Under the pieces are notes generated by a model. The model searched no databases. It was not told the origin of the DNA and saw only the letters and a list, made by a program, of their open reading frames with translations. From positions 8,840,328 through 8,904,327 of the forward strand of contig NC_017030.1 in the NCBI RefSeq assembly GCF_000255295.1: a stretch of DNA of 64,000 nt, read 5' to 3'. Below, piece after piece: positions 19,101-26,109 of the stretch. Each line of letters begins with the position of its first letter. Position 1 is the stretch's first letter. The translations under genes and the position numbers were made by a program. This DNA is from Corallococcus coralloides DSM 2259 (GTDB lineage Bacteria; Myxococcota; Myxococcia; Myxococcales; Myxococcaceae).

Positions 19101-19338
19101 CAACCCGGAGCTGGACCGGCTCACCGCCGAGGCGCGCGTGTCCATTGACCCGGAGCTGCGCTCGCAGCTGTACCGGCGCGCGGAGATGCTGGCGCGCGAG
19201 GACTGCCCGCTCATCCCGCTGTACCACGACCGCACGCACGCGGTGGCGGTGGCCTCCGTGCAGAACCTGCGGCTGCACCAGACGCCGCCGCAGGTGCGCT
19301 TCGAGGACCTCTGGGTCGACCCCGTCGCGGTCGGTTAG
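16189..19338 (+). CDS. Chemoreceptor fused to a C-terminal family-5 solute-binding domain
   Basis: A 1049-residue protein. Two close membrane segments (about 8-28 and 37-57) leave almost no periplasmic loop. A cytoplasmic linker and coiled coil follow, with an MCP signalling hairpin at about 307-345 (IADQTNLLALNAAIIAAQAG). From about 557 (GGTLRVGLHQSG) to the end lies a domain of the SBP_bac_5 family (peptide/nickel binding), with LAERWDADPSARRYRFYLR, GVTFHDGALLTAQDV and LNLNEAPYNDVRVRRAL. By topology the binding domain is cytoplasmic, as in the regulator SgrR. The tip reads NAAIIAAQAG where MCPs usually have [13 protein letters not shown] 16189 avoids overlap with the divergent gene. Its stop overlaps the next gene by four bases. 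Confidence 0.88.
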   Translation: MGAKRYLFSFGLVAALVSALILGFVLYWVTGKPDDTAGWAVLLLGVPFLWLIGSYLSWFRFAAMRRRERRDLMSRLAEGDLTTPIHTSFEGQEDLRRLILSLRRALSQVQRVTSNLHRTGNGVSEQARMLLEAARRQGGAVERTLTAVGGNGTSLQVAIKRVQHIETFAHETTGALLEMTERLHQVVDGLETVNDFSQRTSGLTQAMTERLTHIAASGDELGRFASEAEDFVALVEGGIDAVRRRATETNSMAIAVTATAQRGEALVGDSVQGMYRVEETVRKAAELMEMLGTRSLEIGRIVDVIQEIADQTNLLALNAAIIAAQAGEHGRPFGVVANEIRSLAERTTRSTREIGTMVTGIRDAVETAVALVQEGREQATAGVALGDRASEALSEIRSITQRTFAAVEATVMETQRLEAQGATVVEASKRVARRVEDITRMAIEQSGNARDLVRQIQEMSRVGQSAGQKAEAQARTGRDLSEAVMRLSAAIEELRSAHQVLTRGDASIREEVAQVREDARRVIRIGDGLDRTVDQLGHETASLEAEVFRFQLPRARVGGTLRVGLHQSGSLRARQTVDPLFAVENQMAELTACLFSCLVRLEDGMLVPDLAERWDADPSARRYRFYLRRGVTFHDGALLTAQDVKRHLERLMDPALRSPDRSLLEDVEGAREYASGLAREVTGIEVLDEGTLEIRLREPKAYFLQLMALTATSVAKLDPAGKLVGTGPFRVVGMQADRMVLERNATYWRGGLPLLDRLEFVLTETRPQAVRQLLDGQVDLVSFLHVEHTEAHGLDAHQVVTSTSPSTAFLGLNLNEAPYNDVRVRRALRAGMDIPSVVEQFHPGARVARTFTPPELLDGTQELGPTPVPDLTLAERLLREAGVRRLQLTLHHPVGRDTSAEDAVLFRPLLQAGLLELRHEQMPPEEYLARLREGKVPAFRTLWLADFPDPDAFLHFLLNSSAQTVYPLGYRNPELDRLTAEARVSIDPELRSQLYRRAEMLAREDCPLIPLYHDRTHAVAVASVQNLRLHQTPPQVRFEDLWVDPVAVG

Positions 19339-21536
19339 GGCGCGGCCCGGCGCGTGCCCGCGGGACTGGCGTTGCGCTGGGGCCAGCCCCGGGCTTCGGT
19401 GCGTCCACCGAGGGGGAAGGACTCCAGGAACCAGACGCCGTCGCGGCGCAGGGCCACGTGCAGCAACTCTCCGGCGAACACCGCGCCCGCCACCTCCACG
19501 CGGCCCGGCAGGGAGCACTGGTTGAGCTTGTTGCCGAAGGCGATCCATTCAAGCCACGCCTGGCGCTGACCGTTCGGCAGCTCCGCGTCCGCGAGCACGC
19601 CCACGGTGTTCTGCTCCAGCAGCGCGGCTTCGTGGAGGGCGCCGGGCAGCGCCGGCGAGGGCAACACGTCCACCTCCGAGAGGAACTGGCCATCGCTGGA
19701 GCGGAAGGAGCGCAGCACCGTGCGCAGCTCCGCGCCGACGCAGGGAGTGCCGTCCGTGTGGTCGCATGCGAACGCGAACGCATGACCGGTCGTGCCTCCG
19801 GGGGACATGAGCACGGGCTCGGCCAGGGGCGACAGCGTGCCTGTGCCGGCGTCCCAATCCAGCGCGGTGAGCACACCTCCATCCGTGTCCACGAAGGCCT
19901 GCGTGCCCACGAGCAACCGTCCCGACGCGAGCGCCAGTGACGGTGCGCCGCCTGGGACACCCGCATCGAGCGGTTCGAGGATCAGCGATGCGATGCCTCC
20001 GTCACCGAGCGCATCACCGAAGTACGGGCCAGGCTGCGCCATGAGTGTCCCGCCGTCCGTGCTCACTTCAGGCGGTGCCTGGTCCGTGAAGGCCAACCGT
20101 CCATCCCATGGCGTGTAGAGGTATGCGCCGCGCGTGTCGTCCACGGCGAGCCTCGCCGCTCCGCCGCCGTCCTCCTCCGGCCCCATCGCCAGCGGCACGC
20201 CTGCGTCCGCGCTCAGCAACACCAGCCGGGAGCGCAGCGGCTCCGTGCCCGCGTCGTCGCTCCACGTGACGTACGTCAGCACGTCCCCTTCCTTCGTGAG
20301 CGCCACCCTGCCCGCTCCCGTGGTGCCGGGCATTCCCTCCGGCGTCCCTCCATCCAGGGCCGCATCGGCGAATGCCAGCGACGTGCGCCAGCGCAGCTCT
20401 CCCACGCCTCGCGGTGCATAGGCCTCCAGCGCTTCCGGCGCGAGCATCACCACGCCCGCGTCCGATGCCGCGAGCAGCGTCCTCGCGCCTCCGTCCTCGT
20501 AGGGCGACTCGTAGCGCAGCAGTCCGCTCTCCGTGTACGCGGCGAGCCAGCAGCCCGCGTCCTCGCCGCACACCGACACGTAGACCGTCCCGTCGTCCAC
20601 CAGCAGCACCGGCCCGCCGTCCTCCGCGACGGGCGCTCCGCCCAGCTCCGCGCTGAAGTCGGGCTCCAGGTCTCCCGCGTCCGGACGCATGCACTCGCCC
20701 GCGCTGCACGTGCCCTCACCCTGGCAGGGCGTGGCCGGCGAGCAGACGAAGCCGTCCGGCGGCGTCACCGACCGGCACGTGCCGCTGAAGCAGACCTGCG
20801 CCTCCTTGCAGCTCACCGCGCCGCAGGGGCTGAAGTCCGCCACGTCCACCTCCTGGCAGCCCGAGTTGCGGTCGCACACGCCCACCTTGCAGGGGTTGCT
20901 CGGCACCGGGCACGCGACGTTCGCCGTCACACAGCCCTGCGTCGGCGAACAGCTGTCCACCGTGCACGGGTTGTCGTCATTGCACGTGCGCGGCTGCCCC
21001 ACGCAGACACCCGCCTGGCAGCGGCCGTTCTCCTGGCAGCGGCTGCTGGGGATGCATGACGCCCCGTCCGCCAGCGGGGACTCGATGCACTGGCCTGAGT
21101 CCAGGTCGAAGCGCGAGTCGCGGCACTCGGCCTGGGGCAGGCACGCCAGCGGACGCACGCCCACGCCGGTGAGCTTCACCTTCGCCGTGGTGCGCCCCGC
21201 GGTGAGCACCAGCTCCCCTTCCACCGGCGCATTGCCCGCGGAGAACAGGATGTCCACCGTGCCCGTGCCGCCGCCGCTCACGACAATCTGGGACACGACG
21301 ACGAAGAAGGGCGCGTCCGTCACCGCGTCCACCGTGACGCCCGCGCGGCCGGTGGCTACCAGCGTCAGCGAGCGGCGCACCTGCGTGCCCTCCAACACCC
21401 GGCCGAAGTCCACCACCTCCTGCTGCGGCCGGAAGCTGGCGCTCGCACCGCCGACGTTGGGGTCGTCGCCACAGCGGCACCCGCCCACCAGGACGAGCAC
21501 CAGGAGCAGCCACCAGCGAGCACGAGCGCGGAACAT
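19335..21536 (-). CDS. Large lipoprotein with Ig-like, Cys-rich and beta-propeller-like regions
   Basis: A 733-residue predicted lipoprotein (LVLVGGC, Cys20). Residues about 30-130 look like an ASH/HYDIN-type Ig-like domain of the choice-of-anchor group (VDFGRVLEGTQVRRSLTLVATG). Residues 130-300 contain about 28 cysteines in repeats such as CNDDNPCTVDSC, as in Dickkopf-like repeats common in myxobacterial surface proteins. The remainder is Asp/Gly-rich and beta-rich (repeated DAG and DGG turns), probably a propeller-like fold. It is likely an outer-membrane surface protein; no enzyme motif is seen. Codon use is normal. The downstream gene is convergent with a four-base overlap. Confidence 0.75.
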   Translation of the reverse strand: MFRARARWWLLLVLVLVGGCRCGDDPNVGGASASFRPQQEVVDFGRVLEGTQVRRSLTLVATGRAGVTVDAVTDAPFFVVVSQIVVSGGGTGTVDILFSAGNAPVEGELVLTAGRTTAKVKLTGVGVRPLACLPQAECRDSRFDLDSGQCIESPLADGASCIPSSRCQENGRCQAGVCVGQPRTCNDDNPCTVDSCSPTQGCVTANVACPVPSNPCKVGVCDRNSGCQEVDVADFSPCGAVSCKEAQVCFSGTCRSVTPPDGFVCSPATPCQGEGTCSAGECMRPDAGDLEPDFSAELGGAPVAEDGGPVLLVDDGTVYVSVCGEDAGCWLAAYTESGLLRYESPYEDGGARTLLAASDAGVVMLAPEALEAYAPRGVGELRWRTSLAFADAALDGGTPEGMPGTTGAGRVALTKEGDVLTYVTWSDDAGTEPLRSRLVLLSADAGVPLAMGPEEDGGGAARLAVDDTRGAYLYTPWDGRLAFTDQAPPEVSTDGGTLMAQPGPYFGDALGDGGIASLILEPLDAGVPGGAPSLALASGRLLVGTQAFVDTDGGVLTALDWDAGTGTLSPLAEPVLMSPGGTTGHAFAFACDHTDGTPCVGAELRTVLRSFRSSDGQFLSEVDVLPSPALPGALHEAALLEQNTVGVLADAELPNGQRQAWLEWIAFGNKLNQCSLPGRVEVAGAVFAGELLHVALRRDGVWFLESFPLGGRTEARGWPQRNASPAGTRRAAP

Positions 21537-21629
21537 GCCCCCGACTCAACCGCGCCACCCCGGGCCGGCGCAACGTGCGCCCCCCCCTGGCGGGTCGTCC
21601 CCGCACATTTTCCTGCCCGGCCGGGCCCG

Positions 21630-22253
21630 CTACGGTTCCACGGCCGACTCACGCCGCCGCGTCAGCGCCCGCACGCCGAACGCCAGCGCCGCCACCACGA
21701 GCAGCCCGATGACCGCGTACTGGTAACGGGACACCAGCACCGTCAGCCGCTCCAGGTTGCCGCCCACCGCCATGCCCAGCGCCAGGATGAGCCCGCTGTG
21801 CGCCAGCGCGGAGATGGCGCCCAGCACCAGCGCGTTGAAGCGCGGCATGCGCGCCGCTCCCGCCGCGATGAAGATGACGCCCCGGATGCCCGGCAGGAAC
21901 CGGTTCACCAGGAGCAACCACGGCCCCGCGTGCCGCATCCGCGCCTGCACCTGCTCCAGCCGCGCGTGCGTGAGGCCGAAGAAGGAGCGCCCCGGCTGCT
22001 CCTCGAAGCGCTTCGCCAGCCACTTGCCCACCGAGTAGTTGATGAACGCCCCCACCACGCTGCCCGCCGTCACCACCGCGAGCACCAGCCACCAGGGCTT
22101 CACCCCGCGCACGGCGTAGACGCCGCCCATGAGCACGATGGTGTCCCCGGGGAACGGCGGCACCACGTACTCCAGCATCGCCGCCACGCCGAGCACCAGG
22201 AACCCGAACGGCCCCAGCGTCCCAATCAGCTTGTCGACGTGCTCGATCCACAT
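21630..22253 (-). CDS. DedA family membrane protein
   Basis: A 207-residue inner-membrane protein of the DedA/VTT family, whose members include undecaprenyl-phosphate and phospholipid transporters that affect envelope integrity and drug tolerance. Diagnostic segments are EYVVPPFPGDTIVLMGG near the start, GSVVGAFINYSVGKWLAKRF, and the RFLPGIRGVIFIAAGAARM re-entrant loop with its conserved Arg and Gly. Five to six hydrophobic segments are visible. ATG 22253 is a normal start. The 125-base gap upstream holds a 10-base perfect palindrome GACTTAAGTC at about 22291. The gene is probably monocistronic. Confidence 0.88.
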   Translation of the reverse strand: MWIEHVDKLIGTLGPFGFLVLGVAAMLEYVVPPFPGDTIVLMGGVYAVRGVKPWWLVLAVVTAGSVVGAFINYSVGKWLAKRFEEQPGRSFFGLTHARLEQVQARMRHAGPWLLLVNRFLPGIRGVIFIAAGAARMPRFNALVLGAISALAHSGLILALGMAVGGNLERLTVLVSRYQYAVIGLLVVAALAFGVRALTRRRESAVEP

Positions 22254-22379
22254 CCGCGCGGTGCCCTCCAGGGCCGGAAGCCCTCCGCGCGAGACTTAAG
22301 TCGTCTCCCCTCCCAGCGGAACCCGTATCCACCACCACCCGCGCGGCGGTGAACACGGGCCGGCCGGGTCCCCCTGGTC

Positions 22380-23141
22380 TCAGCCGAGCGAGACGCCTCC
22401 ATCAGCCGTGAGGACACTTCCCGTGACGAACGACGCCTCGCCGCTCGCGAGGAAGACGGCCGCGTTGGCGATCTCCTCCGGGTTCGCGACGCGCTGGAGC
22501 GCATGCAGCCGGGCGGCGGCGGCGCGCTGTTCCTCGGAGCCGTTCCAGAGCTGGAACATGGGCGTGTCCGCGCCGCCGGAGACGAGCACGTTCGCGCGGA
22601 TGCCCTGCGGTGCGTACTCCGCCGCGACGGTGCGCGTGAGCCCGATGAGGCCCGTCTTCGCGGCGGCGTAGCCGGACGTCCCGGGGATCGCCTTCGTGTG
22701 CCCCACGAACGTCCCGATGTTGATGACGCTCCCTCCGCCCGACTTCAGCATCGCGGCCACCTCGTGCTTCGTCGACAGGAACGCACTCACCAGGTACCCG
22801 TCGATCCACTCCCGGAACGAGGCCGTGTCCAGCGTGTGCGTGGGCCCACCGCCAAACGTCCCACCGGCCGCGTTGACGCCCACGTCGAGCCTCCCGAACG
22901 TCTCCAGCGTGAAGCGGACCAGGGCCTCGACGTCGCCCTCCTTCGTCACGTCCGCGGCGCGGGCCACCACCTGCCCTCCCGCCTCCGCCGCCATGCGCAC
23001 CGTCTCCTCCAGCGGCTCCACACGTCTGCCAGCCGCCACCACCCGCGCGCCCGCCCGGGCCAGCGCGAGCGCCGTCGCACGGCCAATCCCTGAACCCGCC
23101 CCCGTCACCAGGGCGACCTTCCCTTCCAATCGATGCGTCAT
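22380..23141 (-). CDS. Short-chain dehydrogenase/reductase
   Basis: A 253-residue classical SDR. The NAD(P)-binding motif TGAGSGIG is at about 12-19, the NAAGG loop at about 87 and the catalytic YAAAK in GTSGYAAAKTGL. The usual catalytic serine region reads VINIGTFVG instead of VNISSxxG, so threonine may replace serine, and the loop to the tyrosine is one residue longer. After GRR no acidic residue follows the second beta strand, suggesting NADP. The substrate is unknown; the closest typing is a general 3-oxoacyl-ACP-reductase-like or glucose-dehydrogenase-like SDR. ATG 23141 is chosen over a start 69 bases upstream that adds an Arg-rich tail. Confidence 0.85.
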   Translation of the reverse strand: MTHRLEGKVALVTGAGSGIGRATALALARAGARVVAAGRRVEPLEETVRMAAEAGGQVVARAADVTKEGDVEALVRFTLETFGRLDVGVNAAGGTFGGGPTHTLDTASFREWIDGYLVSAFLSTKHEVAAMLKSGGGSVINIGTFVGHTKAIPGTSGYAAAKTGLIGLTRTVAAEYAPQGIRANVLVSGGADTPMFQLWNGSEEQRAAAARLHALQRVANPEEIANAAVFLASGEASFVTGSVLTADGGVSLG

Positions 23142-23342
23142 CCGACAGCTCTCCCGGACACGGGCCCGCTCATGAGGTCGCGCCCGCGGGGCCCTCTCGC
23201 CGCGGCGCACGGTCCTCGTAGCGCCGCGAGCCCAGGGCCCGCGCTCCGGTTCTTGCCGTCGAAATCACGAACCCCGCGCGAAGCCGCGAGCGCCTCACCT
23301 CCCGCCGCCGGGCACGGAAGCCCAGGCCGGCGGAAGCGGACG

Positions 23343-24413
23343 TCAGGCCTGCCGGGGCGAAGCCGCGGGCGTCGGCAGCACCGTGCCGCCGTACTGGCTC
23401 GCCGCCAGCGTGCCGCACGCCGCTCCAATCTCCTTGCCGCCCGAATAGCGCCGCGCGATGGGCGCCTTGAGAATCTGAAGGTGATCCCGGAACGCGCTCA
23501 ATTCCTCCGCCGTGGGCGGCAGGTACTTGCCCGTCGGATCCGTCACGTCGATGAGGTCCACCTTGATGGGGATGCCCTCGAACGCCGCCTTCAGCGCCTC
23601 CGCGTCCTCGCGCTCCAGGTTGAAGCCCTGGATGGCCACGTAGGCAATCATCGCCCGCTCGCGCCGCGCCTCGCTGTACTCGCGGATGGCCTGGATCAGC
23701 TCCGGCAGCGGGTGCGTCTTCTCGATGGGGAGCACCTTCGCGCGCTTCTCCGGGATGGCGCTCGTCACGCTGAATGCCAGACGGAACGGGTGCCCTTCCT
23801 TCGTGTAGCGGCGGATCGCGGGCACGTGCCCCGCCGTGGAGAACGTGATGGCCGTGCCGGAGATGGAGAACCCCGCCGGGTGCGAGAGGATCTGCGCCGC
23901 GCGGATGGTCTCCTTGTAGTTCAGCAGCGGCTCGCCCATCCCCATGAACACCACGCCGCCCACGCGCCGGTCCGCCTCCGCGCGCACCTGCATCACCTGG
24001 TCCAGAATCTCCCAGGTCTGGAGGTTGCGCTGGAAGCCCAGCTTGCCCGTCATGCAGAAGTCGCACGCCAGCGCACAACCCACCTGGCTGGACACGCAGA
24101 CGACGTACTTCTCTTCGAAGATGGGGATGCGCACCGCTTCGATGCGGCCGCCCAGCGGCGACTCGAAGAGGTACTTCACGAAGCCGTCTTCCGCCTGCCG
24201 CCGCTCGACAATCTTGAGGGACGGCAGCTCCGCCTGGGCGCGGAGCAGATCCGCGACCCGGCGCGGCACCTGGGGCGCCAGCGCGACGGCATCCACCGTG
24301 GGACGGGCGTGGGCGAAGACGCCCGCGAACACCTTGCGGACCGCGGTCGCGGACGGCTGGGCCGGCGCGAGCGCCGCTTCCAGCTCCGGCAGCGACAGTT
24401 GTTTCAGGTTCAC
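23343..24413 (-). CDS. rlmN: 23S rRNA (adenine-2503-C2)-methyltransferase (radical SAM)
   Basis: RlmN methylates C2 of A2503 in 23S rRNA and A37 in some tRNAs, acting in the cytoplasm. The cluster motif CALACDFC (CxxxCxxC) is present, with the catalytic cysteine of VCVSSQVGC just before and the partner cysteine in GAACGTLAAS near the C-terminus; GMGEPLLNY and SVTSAIPEKR are also family hallmarks. I choose GTG 24413, which overlaps the stop of the anti-sigma gene (GTGA), giving 356 residues, the usual length. The longer frame to 24500 would overlap that gene by 90 bases. Sigma, anti-sigma and rlmN thus appear to be one operon. Confidence 0.93.
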   Translation of the reverse strand: MNLKQLSLPELEAALAPAQPSATAVRKVFAGVFAHARPTVDAVALAPQVPRRVADLLRAQAELPSLKIVERRQAEDGFVKYLFESPLGGRIEAVRIPIFEEKYVVCVSSQVGCALACDFCMTGKLGFQRNLQTWEILDQVMQVRAEADRRVGGVVFMGMGEPLLNYKETIRAAQILSHPAGFSISGTAITFSTAGHVPAIRRYTKEGHPFRLAFSVTSAIPEKRAKVLPIEKTHPLPELIQAIREYSEARRERAMIAYVAIQGFNLEREDAEALKAAFEGIPIKVDLIDVTDPTGKYLPPTAEELSAFRDHLQILKAPIARRYSGGKEIGAACGTLAASQYGGTVLPTPAASPRQA

Positions 24414-24649
24414 GAGCAGGACTTGATCTTCGAGCGCAGGAACTCGGTCAGCTTCGCCGACACTTCCCGGGGCATCTTCAGCGCCATGGCGCGCTTGCAC
24501 AGGCCGGGAGTCGCCCGATAGGTGCTGAGGAATTCCTCGCAGGGCTTACAGCCCGACAGGTGCTCCTGCAGGTGCCGCGCCTCCTCCTCGGGCATCTCTC
24601 CCTCGAGGAACTCCAACAGGAGGTTGATGGAATCTTTGCAGGTATACAT
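24410..24649 (-). CDS. Small zinc-finger anti-sigma factor
   Basis: A 79-residue protein with the ZAS zinc-binding pattern His-x3-Cys-x2-Cys in HLSGCKPC, inside the usual helices (LLEFLEGEMPEEEARHLQEH). Its place right after an ECF sigma gene supports a role in holding that sigma inactive. No membrane segment is present, so it is soluble, as in RsrA-type sensors. Extra cysteines at position 4, near 50 and in the final SCS could make it redox-responsive; that is speculation. ATG 24649 gives a compact protein; an upstream ATG adds 23 unlike residues. The stop overlaps the rlmN start. Confidence 0.85.
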   Translation of the reverse strand: MYTCKDSINLLLEFLEGEMPEEEARHLQEHLSGCKPCEEFLSTYRATPGLCKRAMALKMPREVSAKLTEFLRSKIKSCS

Positions 24650-24714
24650 CCGAACCTCGGCTGGCTGCGGCTCCCCTCGTTCCTGTTCGAAGATGCCGAG
24701 GCGCCCTGGGGGTT

Positions 24715-25344
24715 TCACACCCCGCGATTGTCCCGGTTGTAGAACAGGTCGATGGCCTCTCGCAGCGCGAGCCGTGCCCGGTGCAGGCGGCTCTTGATGG
24801 CGGGGATGGAATCCCCCGTCACTTCTGCGATCTGTTCGTAGCTGAGGCCGTCCACGTCTTTCAAGAGGAAGACTTCCCGGTAGCCCTCCGGCAACCGGTC
24901 GGCCGCCTGCTGGATGGCCTGCCCCAGCTCCGCGTCCAGCGCCTTCTCCTCGGCGTCCCGGCTCCAGTCGGAGACGGGGTAGTCCGCCAGGGTACCCCGC
25001 TCCGTGAACTCAGGCGCCTGGAGCTCCGCCTCCGCCGCCTGGGCCACCCGGCGGTGACGCAGGCGCATGAGGGCGTGGTTGGCCGCGATGCGGTGCACCC
25101 AGGACCCGAAGGCCGCCTCGCCCCGGAAGTCCTTCAGGTGTTGGTAGGCGGACAGGAAGGTGTCCTGGGTGATTTCCGCCGCGTCCGCCTCCGAGCGCGT
25201 CATCCGCAACGCCAGGCCGTAGACCCGGTCCTGGTGCAGGCCCACCAGGGCCTCGAAGGCGGACACGTCACCGTCCTGGGCCCGCGTCAGGAGCCGCCGG
25301 TCTTCTTCCTGCCGGTCTTCTTCCTGGGGAGCCTCTTGGGACAT
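24715..25344 (-). CDS. ECF RNA polymerase sigma factor (RpoE-like)
   Basis: A 209-residue sigma-70 family factor of the extracytoplasmic-function type. Region 2 runs at about 30-95 (RVYGLALRMTRSEADAAEI, TQDTFLSAYQHL, GSWVHRIAANHALMRLR) and region 4 at about 140-195 (LPEGYREVFLLKDVDGLSY, the helix-turn-helix EQIAEVTGDSIPAIKSRLHR). There is no region 3, as expected. A zinc-finger anti-sigma gene follows 65 bases later. The N-terminus has an acidic Gln/Glu/Asp run. ATG 25344 is used; the frame extends upstream over the next gene without sigma similarity. Target promoters are unknown; myxobacterial ECF factors often control envelope or motility functions. Confidence 0.93.
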   Translation of the reverse strand: MSQEAPQEEDRQEEDRRLLTRAQDGDVSAFEALVGLHQDRVYGLALRMTRSEADAAEITQDTFLSAYQHLKDFRGEAAFGSWVHRIAANHALMRLRHRRVAQAAEAELQAPEFTERGTLADYPVSDWSRDAEEKALDAELGQAIQQAADRLPEGYREVFLLKDVDGLSYEQIAEVTGDSIPAIKSRLHRARLALREAIDLFYNRDNRGV

Positions 25345-25378
25345 GACTTTCCCACCCAACCAGTCGAAAGGTTCCGCG

Positions 25379-25963
25379 TCAAGGCCGACGGCGAGGCCGC
25401 CGGGAGACGAAGCGGCTGACGTGTCCACTGTCCCGGTCCCACAGCCGGAAGGGTTCAGCGGCCCACGCCCCGGCATACTCCACGCCGATGCGGGGCCCCC
25501 GCTCCACCCGCGCGTCCGGAACCGGTGTCCCCCGCAGGAGGTGCAGCCCCTCCGAGTCCAGCTTCAGGTCGTTGTGGTTCAGGTTCAGCCCCATCACCCG
25601 GCACAGCCGTCCCGGCCCGTCCGTCCGCTCGCCGGGCAGGATGCCCTCCACCGGCTCCACGCCCCGCACCAGCACCGCCGCCGCCACCCCGGGCGCGTCC
25701 GTCACCACGTTGAAGCAGTGGTGCATTCCATAGATGAGGTAGACGTACGAGCGCCCCGCCGGCCCGAACATCACCTCCGTGCGCGGCGTGCGGCCCTTGG
25801 ACGAATGACACGCCAGGTCATGCTCGCCCAGGTAGGCCTCCACCTCCACGATGCGGCCCACGCGCCGGCCCCGGACGCCGTCCACCACCAGCAGGGTGCC
25901 CAGGAGGTCGCGCGCCACCTCCAGGGTGGGCCGGGCGTAGAAGGACAGGGGAAGCCGTTTCAT
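25379..25963 (-). CDS. mpg: DNA-3-methyladenine glycosylase (AAG/MPG family)
   Basis: A 194-residue base-excision repair enzyme that removes 3-methyladenine and other alkylated or deaminated purines. Family features visible are LPLSFYARPTLEVARDLLG at the N-terminus, IVEVEAYLGEHDLACHSSKG with the catalytic Glu, RTEVMFGPAGRSYVYLIYGMH, and FNVVTD. Length matches bacterial AAG proteins of about 190-200. ATG 25963 is used; a longer frame to 26038 overlaps the divergent malQ leader. The sigma gene begins 35 bases after its stop on the same strand, so read-through is possible, but functional linkage is not evident. Confidence 0.93.
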   Translation of the reverse strand: MKRLPLSFYARPTLEVARDLLGTLLVVDGVRGRRVGRIVEVEAYLGEHDLACHSSKGRTPRTEVMFGPAGRSYVYLIYGMHHCFNVVTDAPGVAAAVLVRGVEPVEGILPGERTDGPGRLCRVMGLNLNHNDLKLDSEGLHLLRGTPVPDARVERGPRIGVEYAGAWAAEPFRLWDRDSGHVSRFVSRRPRRRP

Positions 25964-26109
25964 GGGGGCGGTCCTTCCCGCCTCATGGGGGTGATCGTCA
26001 ACCACTGAGCGTCCCGGGACCGACGGCGGGCCCGACAAGCAAGCGTGTGTGCACCGCGTCGCAACGGCAGTTCACACCGGCCCGGGGCTGGGGCAGATTG
26101 CGCCGCATC

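Noticed and set aside
16171..19548. A 1125-codon open frame antisense to the fused chemoreceptor
   Set aside because: The plus-strand MCP and SBP_bac_5 motifs are clear; the antisense product is His/Arg/Leu/Val-rich low complexity.
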